DNA of 64,000 bases from an uncultured Gammaproteobacteria bacterium (GCA_937921935.1 CAKZWQ010000005.1:1-64000); one strand, 5' to 3'. Counted from the stretch's first letter, positions 7,608 through 17,922 are shown. Made by a program: numbers and translations. Notes: generated by a model from the sequence alone, not told the origin.

Positions 7608-8614
7608 ACTTCGATACGGAAGCCGGCCGGTGTTTGCAGGCTGATCATTGGGCCCACGCCGTAAATCGTATCCAGTGAACCGTGATCCTGGTAGGCGATT
7701 CCGTGCTCATCCAGGTGGCGGCGCAAAGCTGCCAGGTCGGCCACTTGCCAACCGGCATGCAGCGTCCCGGTTGCGGGCGGGCGGGCCCGATCAAAGCGGT
7801 CCTCGCCGCCCGTGCGCTGGTACTCGATGACTTCAATACGGCCCATGGGGTCGGCCTCGTCGCCCAGCACGCGAAAATCGATGCCGGCACCGGTCGGCAA
7901 GCCCACCATGCGTTCTATCTCCGGCCCGGCCAGCAAATCCTCCGTGATCTGTTCCAGGCCGAGAATGTCGGCGTAGAAACGAGTTTCTGAGTCGGCATCG
8001 CCTACCACGATAATCAACGGCCCGATGGCCGCGTAGCCGGCCGGACTGTGCCGGTAATCTGTGTCCAGGATCTCCAGCAGCACGATGTTCGTGAAATCGT
8101 GACCGGGCATCTGGACTTCCCGGAAACTTGTGCCGCCGGGCGCCGGCATCTCTGTCCACGGCGCGCGAAATTCATAGCCCGCAGCGAGCATTTCTTCATA
8201 ACGAGCGGGCAGGTCCCGGGCGTAGACATCGAGATTTTTCGGTAGCCGGTCAAATACCTCGGCCCCGTCGCGCACAGGCGCGCCCGGACGCGCGAATTCC
8301 ACCAGGTGCAGAGCGCCCGTGCTCAGGCCCGGGGTGCGCACCAGGGCTTGTCGACGGATGCTGTCAGCGGGTAGGTCCCAGAGGCTGGCGAGGGCGGCAT
8401 CCGGCCCCTCTCGGGTGGCGCTGATTTGCAGGGCGAACTGATCCCGCCAGAGCTGCAGGGCGGCGTCGAGGTCGGCTACCCCGACGGTCACATAGCTGAA
8501 TGCCCCCAGTCTGGGGGCAGGCTCGGCGTCTTTTTCCAAGGGCAGGGGTTCTCCCTGGCAGGCCGCCAGCAGGGCGGTAACCGTGACCAAGGTCAGGCGA
8601 AGCGTCGTCAGCAT
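7580..8614 (-). CDS. VOC-superfamily (glyoxalase-like) lipoprotein
   Basis: 344 residues when started at the ATG giving 'MLTTLRLTLVTVTALLAAC', a lipoprotein signal with lipobox 'LAAC'. The ORF track runs six codons further upstream. Two vicinal-oxygen-chelate modules follow. The first begins 'AFSYVTVGVADLDAALQLW' near residue 40. The second begins 'GPLIIVVGDADSETRFYADI' near residue 190 and ends 'LQTPAGFRIEVQEP'. VOC proteins include glyoxalases, dioxygenases and antibiotic-binding proteins. The envelope location argues against cytoplasmic glyoxalase I. The substrate is unknown. The start lies close to the downstream side of a tRNA gene on the same strand. Confidence 0.78.
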   Translation of the reverse strand: MLTTLRLTLVTVTALLAACQGEPLPLEKDAEPAPRLGAFSYVTVGVADLDAALQLWRDQFALQISATREGPDAALASLWDLPADSIRRQALVRTPGLSTGALHLVEFARPGAPVRDGAEVFDRLPKNLDVYARDLPARYEEMLAAGYEFRAPWTEMPAPGGTSFREVQMPGHDFTNIVLLEILDTDYRHSPAGYAAIGPLIIVVGDADSETRFYADILGLEQITEDLLAGPEIERMVGLPTGAGIDFRVLGDEADPMGRIEVIEYQRTGGEDRFDRARPPATGTLHAGWQVADLAALRRHLDEHGIAYQDHGSLDTIYGVGPMISLQTPAGFRIEVQEPISPKR

Positions 8615-8641
8615 GGTTCTGCAGCGCTCCACAGGAATGAA

Positions 8642-8715
8642 TGGGCCCTGCAGGACTCGAACCTGCGACCTGGCGATTATGAGTCGCTCGCTCTAACCAA
8701 CTGAGCTAAGGGCCC
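8642..8715 (-). tRNA. tRNA with CAU anticodon, probably tRNA-Ile2
   Basis: On the minus strand the sequence folds as a full cloverleaf of 74 bases. The acceptor stem is GGGCCCT/AGGGCCC, the D arm GCTC..GAGC, the anticodon loop CTCATAA and the T arm GCAGG-TTCGAGT-CCTGC. 'GCGACTCATAATCGC' and the surrounding bases resemble, from memory, the E. coli ileX/ileY tRNA more than elongator tRNA-Met. I therefore favour the minor isoleucine tRNA whose C34 is modified to lysidine by TilS. The CCA end is not encoded (TTC follows A73), so it must be added by the Cca enzyme, whose gene is also in this window. Confidence 0.88.
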
Positions 8716-8745
8716 CGCAAGACGCGAAGTGTAACCGAGGCGGCT

Positions 8746-9363
8746 TCAGCCTGGCAGGATGGCAGGGCAGGGCTGCACCTTGCCCCCGCGGGCCAGGTAG
8801 TCGTAGCGGCGACTATGGTGCAGTAGTCCGATGGAGTAGCCGCAGATCTGCCCGTTGGTGTTGCAGTCGATCTCGCAGCCTCTTAACTCATCTCCGTCGC
8901 GCAGAGCCCGCACGCCCATAACAGTGATGTCTGCCATGGAGGCTGGCAGGCGTGAGGCAAGATCGGCCCGGGCAATGGCTGCAAGTTCTGTCACGGAGGC
9001 CCGACTGGCCGATGGCTGGGGCGGCGAGCGCCCTTTGCGACGATGACAGATCTTGGCCGCGGCGCCGGCGACCCGGACGTCGAAGCGGCGGCCGTCGGCT
9101 TCGACGATGACCTGGTGGCCCGGCGTAATCACCTGCTGATAAGCCATATCAGGCTCCGGACAGTCGAGACTGGAATCGGCGAAGTTGCGGGCGGCAATAC
9201 TGATTACTGCGACCTGGGCGACAGGCAATTCCAAGCGCCGGGCTACCGCGGCCCGCGCTCGCTCTTCCGGCGTTATCGGCCCGGCAGCGGGCGGTGGTGG
9301 GTCGCCACAGGCCACCACGCCGCCGAGCAGCATCAGGCCGATGACAAGTCGCCAAATGGACAT
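8746..9363 (-). CDS. Lipoprotein with two repeated domains, unknown
   Basis: 205 residues, with a lipoprotein signal and lipobox 'VVAC'. The mature part looks like a tandem duplication. The first copy runs from 'RAAVARRLELPVAQVAVISIAA' to 'RRFDVRVAGAAAKIC', and the second from 'ARADLASRLPASMADITVMGV' to 'RRYDYLARGGKVQPC'. Each copy ends in Tyr/Phe-Asp-x-x-x-x-Gly-Gly/Ala and Cys. Other cysteines ('LDCPEP', 'GCEIDCNTNGQIC') suggest disulfides. I do not recognise the family. It lies 30 bases upstream of the tRNA gene on the same strand. Confidence 0.7.
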   Translation of the reverse strand: MSIWRLVIGLMLLGGVVACGDPPPPAAGPITPEERARAAVARRLELPVAQVAVISIAARNFADSSLDCPEPDMAYQQVITPGHQVIVEADGRRFDVRVAGAAAKICHRRKGRSPPQPSASRASVTELAAIARADLASRLPASMADITVMGVRALRDGDELRGCEIDCNTNGQICGYSIGLLHHSRRYDYLARGGKVQPCPAILPG

Positions 9364-9439
9364 GCAATCACTCTAAACGACAGCAAGGGGCGGGGGTAGG
9401 GCGTCCGCAGTCGGCCTGTGCCAGAATGCAGACTCGCAC

Positions 9440-9820
9440 ATGGTTACTGGCAGCAGTTCAACAGCGCAGCAGCGGTGCGCAGTAGCCGAGGTACTTGCTC
9501 GGCTGCGTGCCGAGTTACAGCGTCTCGACCTCTGGGAGGTCTCGCCCCCGGCCGCCGATCGCCTGGGGAGTGTACAACCCTTTAGCTGGGATACCTTGAT
9601 GTTCCCGCAGTGGCTGCAGTGGCAGTTCCTGCCGCGTATGTCGGCTGCCCTGGACGGACAGGAACTCTGGCCCAGTGACAGTGCGATTCATCCTTATGCA
9701 GAAGAATGTCTGGCCGGCCGTGCCGATGATGTGCGTGAGCTGCTGTTCCTTATCCAGACCCTGGATGAACTGATCTGCGGCGCCGGTGCGGCGCCCATGG
9801 TGAGCAGCGGTCGCCACTGA
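9440..9820 (+). CDS. yqcC: YqcC-family protein
   Basis: 126 residues matching the small YqcC (DUF446) family, usually about 100-110 residues. The family pattern is clear: 'LRAELQRLDLWEVSPPAADRL', then 'QPFSWDTLMFPQWLQWQFLPRM', then 'AIHPYAEE'. It is a helical cytosolic protein without established function. In E. coli the gene sits beside truC. Here it precedes an EEP-family gene by about 55 bases on the same strand. Confidence 0.85.
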   Translation: MVTGSSSTAQQRCAVAEVLARLRAELQRLDLWEVSPPAADRLGSVQPFSWDTLMFPQWLQWQFLPRMSAALDGQELWPSDSAIHPYAEECLAGRADDVRELLFLIQTLDELICGAGAAPMVSSGRH

Positions 9821-9875
9821 ACTCACAGCCTACCGCCGGCGGCAGCGGCGCCTGAGTCGGCCGCTGCTGTGGTTC

Positions 9876-10793
9876 GTGTGTGCTTCGGTCAGTCTGGCCA
9901 GTCTGATTGCCCTGGCCAGTCGCTGGAACTGGGTCGCGGAATTGTTCTCTCACTTTCGGCTTCACTACCTGCTGGCCCAGGGTGTCCTGTTTATTGTTTT
10001 CCTGAATACACGTCGCTATCTGTGGCTGCTGGCCACCGTGCTGCTCGCGCTGCCTAACGCCTGGTATGTGATGCCGTACTTGTCGCCCCTGGTCACGACC
10101 TCCGCTGTTGCTGCACCTGCGGATGCAGGCCCCCAGATTGTTACGGTGAATCTGAACTTTCGTCTGCGTCCGCCCGCGCAGATCCTCGACTACCTGCAAC
10201 AGACCCAGGCCGAAGTCCTGGTGCTGTCGGAGTACACGCCGGCCTGGGCCCGGGTGCTGGAGCCGGCCCTGTCAGCCTGGCCCCATCGCCTGACCCGCCC
10301 GCGCACTGATGCTTTCGGTCTGGCGGTCTTTTCCCGCCAGCCATTTCTGTCAGCGCAGGAGCTGCCCCTGGGCGCGTCGGGCAGCGAAAACCTGCAGCTG
10401 GTTCTGCCCCTGGCAGGTCGTGAGATCGAGTTGTATGCCGTGCATCTGTTTCCGCCCACGTCGCCAGTCCGAGCGGCCGCGCGCAATGAGCAGTTGTCGT
10501 CCCTGGCCGCATTGCTCGCCGAGGCACCGCAGCGGCCCCGGCTGGTGACCGGGGACTTCAACCTGTCTCCTTTTTCGCCCTATTTTCCGGCCCTGCTCCA
10601 GGCAAGCGGCTTGACGGACGCCCGACGAAAGGAGGGGCTGCACATTACCTGGCCGGCCAGCCCCTTGCCCCTGTGGATCGCGATTGACCACTGTCTGGCA
10701 GATCCTGCTGCCGGTGTAAGCCGGGTAAAGACGGGCCCGGACATCGGTTCGGATCATTTCCCCCTGGAGATATCACTTGCGGCAGGCAGCTGA
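9876..10793 (+). CDS. Endonuclease/exonuclease/phosphatase-family membrane protein
   Basis: 305 residues from the GTG at 9876. Two or three hydrophobic helices occupy the first 80 residues. The EEP catalytic domain follows, with metal and catalytic motifs 'VTVNLNF', 'SEYTPAW', 'GDFNLSPFSPY', 'AIDHCL' and 'GSDHFPLEI'. The domain probably faces the periplasm, as in the YafD/EndA-like membrane branch. The substrate (phosphodiester, sphingomyelin-like lipid or nucleic acid) cannot be told. The start is doubtful: the GTG lies inside the first hydrophobic helix, while the frame continues upstream as '...RRRQRRLSRPLLWF', a credible cytoplasmic cap, without ATG, GTG or TTG. Confidence 0.78.
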   Translation: MCASVSLASLIALASRWNWVAELFSHFRLHYLLAQGVLFIVFLNTRRYLWLLATVLLALPNAWYVMPYLSPLVTTSAVAAPADAGPQIVTVNLNFRLRPPAQILDYLQQTQAEVLVLSEYTPAWARVLEPALSAWPHRLTRPRTDAFGLAVFSRQPFLSAQELPLGASGSENLQLVLPLAGREIELYAVHLFPPTSPVRAAARNEQLSSLAALLAEAPQRPRLVTGDFNLSPFSPYFPALLQASGLTDARRKEGLHITWPASPLPLWIAIDHCLADPAAGVSRVKTGPDIGSDHFPLEISLAAGS

Positions 10794-10842
10794 TCGGACC
10801 ATCGTCGCCGACGGCGCCAACCCTTAAGCGGAGCAGCAATCG

Positions 10843-12339
10843 ATGATGGATTTCGTGAGTGAAGTACTGGCCTTGCTGGTCTATCTGTTCGTGTTTGCGG
10901 TAGGTCTGGGCGTGCTTGCCTTGCTGGTCGTCTACGTCGTGGACGTCACGCAGACTGAGCACGCCATCCGGCGAAATTATCCGGTCATCGGCCGCTTTCG
11001 TTATGTGTTCGAGGAAATCGGTGAATTCTTCCGTCAGTACTTTTTTGCCATGGACCGTGAGGAAATGCCCTTTAACCGGGCAGAGCGTTCCTGGGCCTAT
11101 CGGGCGGCCAAGGGTATAGACAACACCGTGGCGTTTGGCTCTACCCATGATCTGAAGCGCACCGGGACGGTGGTCTTCGTCAATACCCCGTGGCCTACCC
11201 TTGATCAGGATGCGGTGTCGACGGCGCCTGTCACTATTGGCCCTGACTGCAAGACGGCTTACACCACGGACCGGGTATTTCATATTTCGGCCATGAGCTT
11301 CGGCGCTATTTCCAGGCCCGCCGTGCTGGCCCTGTCCCGCGGCGCAAAAATGGCTGGTTGCTGGCTGAATACGGGGGAGGGCGGCTTGTCCGACTATCAC
11401 CTGGAAGGCGGTGGCGACATCGTCTACCAGATCGGCACCGCCAAGTACGGGGTGCGCACGCCGGATGGCCAGCTGGACCCGGAGCGCCTGCGGGCCGTGG
11501 CCGCGCACGAGCAGGTTCGTATGTTCGAACTCAAGCTCAGCCAGGGGGCCAAGCCCGGCAAGGGCGGGATTCTGCCCGGAGCCAAGGTGACTGAAAAAAT
11601 TGCTGCTATCCGTGGCATCCCGGTCGGGGAAGATTCCATCAGTCCGAACCGGCATCCGGATATTGGCTCGGCGAATGACTTGCTCGACATGATTGCCCGG
11701 GTGCGCGAGGTCACCGGTAAACCCGTCGGTTTCAAATCCGTGATGGGCGCTTTCGGCTGGTTGGAAGACCTGCTCTGGGAGGCGCGCTCGCGGGGCACCG
11801 AGTACACACCGGACTTTATTACGGTGGATTCCGGCGATGGCGGGACAGGGGCCGCGCCCATGACCTTGATGGACAGTGTCGGTTTGCCCGTGCGCGAGAG
11901 TCTGCCCCTGGTTGTCGATGCCCTGCACAAGAGCGGCCTGCGTGATCGGGTTCGGGTGATCGCCAGTGGCAAGCTTATCAATCCGGAAGGCGTGGCCTGG
12001 GCCTTGTGCGCAGGCGCGGACTTTGTGGTGTCAGCGCGCGGCTTTATGTTTGCCCTGGGCTGTATCCAGGCCATGAAGTGCAATCAGAATACCTGTCCCA
12101 CGGGAATTACCACCCACGACAAGAAACTGCAGCGCGGTCTGGATCCCACCATCAAGGCTAACCGGGTCATGCACTATCAGCAGAACATGGAGAAAGAGGT
12201 GGGCGTCATCGCCCATTCCTGCGGCGTGCGGGAGCCCAGGCGACTGCGCCGTAATCATTGCCGAATTGTTTTGCCCAATGGCCGGACCCAGCCGCTGGAC
12301 GAGATTTTCCCCTATCGGCAAGCGCCGCCCGCAGCCTGA
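10843..12339 (+). CDS. Membrane-anchored FMN-binding glutamate-synthase-domain protein
   Basis: 498 residues. A hydrophobic N-terminal segment of about 30 residues ('LVYLFVFAVGLGVLALLVVYVV') anchors it. The rest is the FMN barrel of the glutamate synthase large subunit without the amidotransferase domain. Visible motifs are 'ISAMSFGAISRPAVLALS', 'GEGGLSDYH', 'QGAKPGKGG', 'VDSGDGGTGAAP' and the cluster motif 'GCIQAMKCNQNTCPTG', with cysteine spacing C-x5-C-x4-C as in the [3Fe-4S] site of GltB. It belongs to the stand-alone 'glutamate synthase domain 2' group and probably carries out electron transfer or ammonia-dependent chemistry at the membrane. The physiological reaction is not established. 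Confidence 0.85.
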   Translation: MMDFVSEVLALLVYLFVFAVGLGVLALLVVYVVDVTQTEHAIRRNYPVIGRFRYVFEEIGEFFRQYFFAMDREEMPFNRAERSWAYRAAKGIDNTVAFGSTHDLKRTGTVVFVNTPWPTLDQDAVSTAPVTIGPDCKTAYTTDRVFHISAMSFGAISRPAVLALSRGAKMAGCWLNTGEGGLSDYHLEGGGDIVYQIGTAKYGVRTPDGQLDPERLRAVAAHEQVRMFELKLSQGAKPGKGGILPGAKVTEKIAAIRGIPVGEDSISPNRHPDIGSANDLLDMIARVREVTGKPVGFKSVMGAFGWLEDLLWEARSRGTEYTPDFITVDSGDGGTGAAPMTLMDSVGLPVRESLPLVVDALHKSGLRDRVRVIASGKLINPEGVAWALCAGADFVVSARGFMFALGCIQAMKCNQNTCPTGITTHDKKLQRGLDPTIKANRVMHYQQNMEKEVGVIAHSCGVREPRRLRRNHCRIVLPNGRTQPLDEIFPYRQAPPAA

Positions 12340-12351
12340 GGCCGCGGGCGG
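12325..12351. terminator. Hairpin between converging genes
   Basis: CCGCCCGC pairs with GCGGGCGG (8 bp, loop of 11 bases) at the end of the FMN protein gene, facing the rpoD 3' end 17 bases away. There is no T run on either side, so any termination would be weak or Rho-assisted. Confidence 0.35.
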
Positions 12352-12367
12352 GGCTATCGATCTTCGC

Positions 12368-14176
<1,809 letters not shown>

Positions 14177-14276
14177 CCGGTGGACCTCAATTGTTTGCGT
14201 AAAAAAACGCGTTATTCTACACCAATGGCTGGCAGATCAATGCCTTAAATGCGCCAATTGGACATAATCCAGTGCC

Positions 14277-16061
14277 TTAATCTTCGCTGCGCCGGATGCC
14301 CCGCAGCTCTTCACGTTCAGCTTCGCTCAGGGGCCCGGCAGCGGCTTTCTCGACCAGTTCCGCCAGGCGCTGGTCGCGGCCGCGGGCCATGATCCGGGCC
14401 AGGCAGTCCGCAAACTCCCGGGCCGCCGGCTCCGCCTCCAGCAACAGTTCCTCCGTCAGCAGCTGCTGCAGGTGGGGTCCCTCGGGACGTTCCCTGAATC
14501 GCTCCAGCAGGCCCGCGCAGCTCAAATCCGGCTGGGCCCGCAACATACGCAGTATTTCGGCCAGCAGGGGTGCGCCGCGCTGGGATTCTTCGGCCAGACC
14601 CGTCGGCACGCTCACGCTGCCGGCCACGGCCGGGTAGTTCAGCACAATCTGGATCGCCCGCCGCACCAGGCTGGGTCGATTGCCGCCGCGACCCATGGGG
14701 CGACGGGGGCGGGGGCCTGGCGTCGCTGGCTGGGCTGCGGCGCCAGCCACCAGGGAACTTAAGCGTTGCGCCGGCAACTGCAGTTCTCCGGCCAGGCGAT
14801 CAGTGAGTAAATCACGATAGATGCCCTCGGGCACCACGGCCAGCAAGGGTTTAGCGAGTTCTGCCAGGCGTGCCAAGCCCTCTGTCGTGGTGATGTCTGC
14901 CTGATTTTTCAATGCCTGTAACAGATAGTCTGACAAGGGCAGGGCCTCCTCAAGCCGGGCCCCAAGGCCTGCCGCCCCTTCCCGGCGAACCAGGGAGTCT
15001 GGGTCATCGCCGTCGGGCAGGAACAGGAAGCGGACCTGCCGCCCCTCACGCATCTCCGGCAGGGTGTTTTGCAGCGCCCGCCAGGCTGCTTCTCGTCCGG
15101 CCCGGTCACCGTCAAAACAAAAAACGACTTCCTGGGTGGCCCGGAACAGGCGTTTGAGGTGCTCGGCCGTGGTGGCGGTGCCCAGGGTCGCAACCGCATT
15201 GTGTACGCCGGACTCGGCCAGGCTAACGACATCCATGTAGCCCTCCACCACCAGTATCCGGTCCAGGCGTCGCGAGGCCCGGCGTGCATCGAACAGGCCG
15301 TAAAGCTCACGCCCTTTATGAAAAACGGCGGTTTCGGGGGAATTCAGATACTTGGGTTCGCCCTCGCCCATGACGCGCCCGCCAAAGGCCACCGTGCGAC
15401 CTCGCGCATCGCGAATGGGAAACATGATGCGATCACGAAAGCGGTCGTAAAAGCCGCCACTTTCCCGGGTTGCGATGAGTCCGGCTGACTGCAGTTCGCG
15501 TCGGGTGGTCTCCGAATCTCCCAGGGCGCGCAGCAGGAAGTCCCAGCCGGCCGGGGCATAGCCGATACCAAAGTCTCGTGCGGTTTCGCCTGCTACGCCC
15601 CGCTGTTTCAGATATGCCACGGCATCGGGATGCTCGCGCAGGGCCTGCTGATAAAGCTTGGCGGCGCTGCTGAGGATTTCGAATACCGGGGCCACGGGTG
15701 AATGGCTGGCGCCGCTGTCTTCGCGCGGCACCTCAAGGCCCAGATGTTGCGCCAGCTCTTCGATCGCATCGACGAACTCCAGGCGATCGAACTCCATCAG
15801 GAAACCCAGGGCCGTCCCGTGCGCGCCACAGCCGAAGCAGTGATAGAAGCCCTTGTCCGGGCTGACAGTGAACGACGGGGTCTTCTCTGAGTGGAAAGGG
15901 CAGCAGGCTTTGTACTCACGCCCGGCCTTTTTGAGTTGCACGCGCATACCCACCACCTCGGCAATATCTGCACGGGCGACGAGTTCGTCTATGAAGTCCT
16001 GGGGTATCCGGCCAGCCACTGCGTTCTTGTTATCCGTGCCGCTCGATGCAGCACTTTTCAT
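14277..16061 (-). CDS. dnaG: DNA primase DnaG
   Basis: 594 residues when started at the ATG giving 'MKSAASSG'. The ORF-track extension to 16175 overlaps most of the inter-gene gap and is not family-like. The N-terminal zinc-binding domain shows 'CCPFHSEKTPSF' and 'YHCFGCGAHG' (residues about 40-70). The catalytic TOPRIM core shows 'VVEGYMDVVSLAESG' and 'FCFDGDRAGREAA'. The C-terminal part (about 440-594) is the DnaB-binding domain. It synthesises RNA primers at the replication fork. It follows yqeY by 34 bases and precedes rpoD. Confidence 0.96.
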   Translation of the reverse strand: MKSAASSGTDNKNAVAGRIPQDFIDELVARADIAEVVGMRVQLKKAGREYKACCPFHSEKTPSFTVSPDKGFYHCFGCGAHGTALGFLMEFDRLEFVDAIEELAQHLGLEVPREDSGASHSPVAPVFEILSSAAKLYQQALREHPDAVAYLKQRGVAGETARDFGIGYAPAGWDFLLRALGDSETTRRELQSAGLIATRESGGFYDRFRDRIMFPIRDARGRTVAFGGRVMGEGEPKYLNSPETAVFHKGRELYGLFDARRASRRLDRILVVEGYMDVVSLAESGVHNAVATLGTATTAEHLKRLFRATQEVVFCFDGDRAGREAAWRALQNTLPEMREGRQVRFLFLPDGDDPDSLVRREGAAGLGARLEEALPLSDYLLQALKNQADITTTEGLARLAELAKPLLAVVPEGIYRDLLTDRLAGELQLPAQRLSSLVAGAAAQPATPGPRPRRPMGRGGNRPSLVRRAIQIVLNYPAVAGSVSVPTGLAEESQRGAPLLAEILRMLRAQPDLSCAGLLERFRERPEGPHLQQLLTEELLLEAEPAAREFADCLARIMARGRDQRLAELVEKAAAGPLSEAEREELRGIRRSED

Positions 16062-16095
16062 CAGTCTAGCATCGCGCTGCCGCGCAGGGTGGGGC

Positions 16096-16542
16096 CTAGC
16101 CGAGGAGCCGTGTCTTGACGAGTTGACTGACCTGCGCCATGTCGGCCCGCCCCTGCACCTTGGCGCGCAGCGCATTCATGACTTTGCCCATGTCCTTGGG
16201 GCTGCTGGCACCGGTTTCGGCCAGGGTATCGATAATCAGCTGCTCCAGGGTTTCATCATCCAGGGGCTCGGGCAGGTAAGCTCGGAGCATGTCGGCTTCC
16301 TGCAGTTCCTTCTCGGCGAGTTCCGGTCGCTTGGCATTGGTGTATTGCTCCGCCGATTCGCGCCGTTGCTTGACGAGTTTCTCAACGATGCGCAGGGCGT
16401 CGGACTCGCTGATGTCGGTGCGCGAATCAACCTCGTGCTGCTGGATGGCGGCCAGCAGCATGCGCAGGGTTTGCACCTGTTGTTTGAGCCCGGCGCGAAG
16501 CGCCGTCTTAACGTCTTCCTGGAGTTGTTCTTTCAGGGCCAT
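16096..16542 (-). CDS. yqeY: GatB/YqeY-domain protein
   Basis: 148 residues, the usual size of YqeY, which is related to the C-terminal helical domain of the GatB amidotransferase subunit. Typical segments are 'LKEQLQEDVKTALRAG', 'LRMLLAAIQQHEVDSR', 'EADMLRAYLPEPLDD' and 'PKDMGKVMNALRAKVQGRADM'. A tRNA-binding role is presumed from the GatB relation, but the function is unproven. It occupies its conserved place between rpsU (19 bases upstream) and dnaG (34 bases downstream). Confidence 0.93.
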   Translation of the reverse strand: MALKEQLQEDVKTALRAGLKQQVQTLRMLLAAIQQHEVDSRTDISESDALRIVEKLVKQRRESAEQYTNAKRPELAEKELQEADMLRAYLPEPLDDETLEQLIIDTLAETGASSPKDMGKVMNALRAKVQGRADMAQVSQLVKTRLLG

Positions 16543-16561
16543 GACTGGCCAGAGACATGCG

Positions 16562-16777
16562 CTAGTAGAGGCGCCGGCGCAGGTTGGTGTCGCGGGCGAC
16601 CCGCTTAGCCTGCCGTTTTACGGCGGCGGCCTTCTTGCGCTTGCGTTCCTGGGTAGGCTTCTCGTAGAACTCCCGACGACGGACTTCCGTCAGGACGCCG
16701 GCTTTTTCGCAGGAGCGCTTGAAACGCCGCAGGGCGGCGTCAAAATTCTCGTTCTCTTTTACGCGAACGCTAGGCAA
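16562..16777 (-). CDS. rpsU: 30S ribosomal protein S21
   Basis: 71 residues from a TTG start: '[19 protein letters not shown]' and '[20 protein letters not shown]' are textbook S21. The ORF track begins far upstream because it needed an ATG. The TTG is supported by exact family alignment and by an AGGAAA ribosome binding site about 7 bases before it. S21 sits near the mRNA exit side of the 30S subunit and helps initiation. It is the first gene of the macromolecular synthesis operon, preceded by a promoter and a leader hairpin. Confidence 0.95.
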   Translation of the reverse strand: MPSVRVKENENFDAALRRFKRSCEKAGVLTEVRRREFYEKPTQERKRKKAAAVKRQAKRVARDTNLRRRLY

Positions 16778-16796
16778 TGTGTATTTCCTCGGAACC

Positions 16797-16818
16797 AAAA
16801 AACCGGCCTGAGCGCCGG
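16797..16818 (-). terminator. Terminator-like leader hairpin before rpsU
   Basis: On the minus strand CCGGC-GCTCAG-GCCGG is followed directly by six T. It stands 20 bases before the rpsU TTG and just after the predicted transcription start. It would begin within a few bases of the RNA 5' end, which is unusually early for an attenuator. It could also stop stray antisense transcription out of tsaD. Confidence 0.5.
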
Positions 16819-16829
16819 ATGGGCCGCGA

Positions 16830-16858
16830 AATATAGCCGCTGAAACATGGAATTGCAA
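16830..16858 (-). promoter_or_regulatory. Predicted sigma-70 promoter for rpsU-yqeY-dnaG-rpoD
   Basis: The minus strand shows TTGCAA, a 17-base spacer, then TATATT, placing the start of transcription near 16822. The -35 element lies inside the first codons of the divergent tsaD gene. The assignment is by eye only. Confidence 0.45.
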
Positions 16859-17899
16859 AAAAACCTGAGCAAATCGACGGGCCCGGTCCTGGGGATCGAA
16901 TCCAGCTGTGATGAGACGGCGGCCGCTGTCTATGACCCGGAGCGGGGCCTGCTGGCCCATGCCGTTTACAGCCAGATAGAGCTGCACGCGCCCTATGGCG
17001 GGGTCGTGCCGGAGCTGGCATCACGGGATCACTTGCGGCGTCTGCTGCCGTTGACAGAAAAGGTCCTGGCCGAGGCCGGCCTGTCGGGGCCTGAGCTCGG
17101 TGCCGTGGCTTATACCGCCGGCCCGGGCCTGATCGGTGCGCTGCTGGTGGGGGCGACCACCGGCATGGGGCTGGCCATGGCCTGGGGTATACCGGCCCTG
17201 GGTATTCATCATATGGAGGCCCATTTGCTGGCACCCTTGCTGGAGTCAGACCCGCCGGAGTTTCCCTTCGTCGCCCTGCTGGTTTCCGGCGGCCATACCC
17301 TGCTGGTGGATGTCCGTTCCTTTGGCGTCTACGAGGTTCTGGGTCAGACCCTGGATGATGCGGCCGGTGAGGCCTTCGACAAGACGGCCAAGCTGCTCGA
17401 TCTGCCCTATCCAGGCGGCCCGGCCCTGGCCCGGCTGGCTGAAGCTGGCGATCCTCAGCGTTTCCGTCTGCCGCGGCCCATGCTCAAGCGTCCGGGGCTG
17501 GACTTCAGTTTCAGCGGCCTGAAGACGGCCGTTATGCTGCAGGTGCGCGAACTGGAGAAACAGGGTGGGCCGGGGGAGGTGGACCGGGCTGACCTGGCCG
17601 CTTCGTTTCAGGCGGCGGTGGTCGACACCCTGGTGGCCAAGAGCCTGCGGGCCATCGAGCAGACCGGCCACCAGCGCCTGATTATTGCGGGCGGGGTTGG
17701 CGCTAATCAGTCGCTGCGAGAGCAGTTGCATCTGGCCTTGGATGCCCGCGGCGCGCGCGTCTACTATCCTCGCAGCGCATTTTGCACGGACAATGCCGCC
17801 ATGGTGGCCCTGACGGGTGCCCTGCGGCTGGCTGCCGGTGCCACGCCAAGCCTGTCAGTAGAGGCCAGGCCGCGCTGGGAACTGGGCGCCCTCGGTTAA
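16847..17899 (+). CDS. tsaD: tRNA threonylcarbamoyladenosine transferase TsaD
   Basis: 350 residues, of usual length. It transfers the threonylcarbamoyl group from TC-AMP to A37 of ANN-decoding tRNAs, with TsaB and TsaE. Motifs are '[16 protein letters not shown]' (ATPase-like phosphate loop), '[10 protein letters not shown]' (metal-binding histidines), '[11 protein letters not shown]' and '[14 protein letters not shown]'. It is divergent from rpsU, a widely conserved arrangement in gammaproteobacteria, and precedes folB by 23 bases. Confidence 0.96.
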   Translation: MELQKNLSKSTGPVLGIESSCDETAAAVYDPERGLLAHAVYSQIELHAPYGGVVPELASRDHLRRLLPLTEKVLAEAGLSGPELGAVAYTAGPGLIGALLVGATTGMGLAMAWGIPALGIHHMEAHLLAPLLESDPPEFPFVALLVSGGHTLLVDVRSFGVYEVLGQTLDDAAGEAFDKTAKLLDLPYPGGPALARLAEAGDPQRFRLPRPMLKRPGLDFSFSGLKTAVMLQVRELEKQGGPGEVDRADLAASFQAAVVDTLVAKSLRAIEQTGHQRLIIAGGVGANQSLREQLHLALDARGARVYYPRSAFCTDNAAMVALTGALRLAAGATPSLSVEARPRWELGALG

Positions 17900-17922
17900 A
17901 GACCCGGGTTAAAGGAAGCTAT

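Noticed and set aside
10645-11928. 427-codon minus-strand ORF opposite the FMN glutamate-synthase-domain gene
   Set aside because: Antisense shadow with no recognisable motif, and it spans the boundary of two real genes.
14214-14240. Possible internal promoter for rpoD (TTGATC, 15 bases, TAGAAT)
   Set aside because: The spacer is too short for a normal sigma-70 promoter. It was kept out of the feature list.
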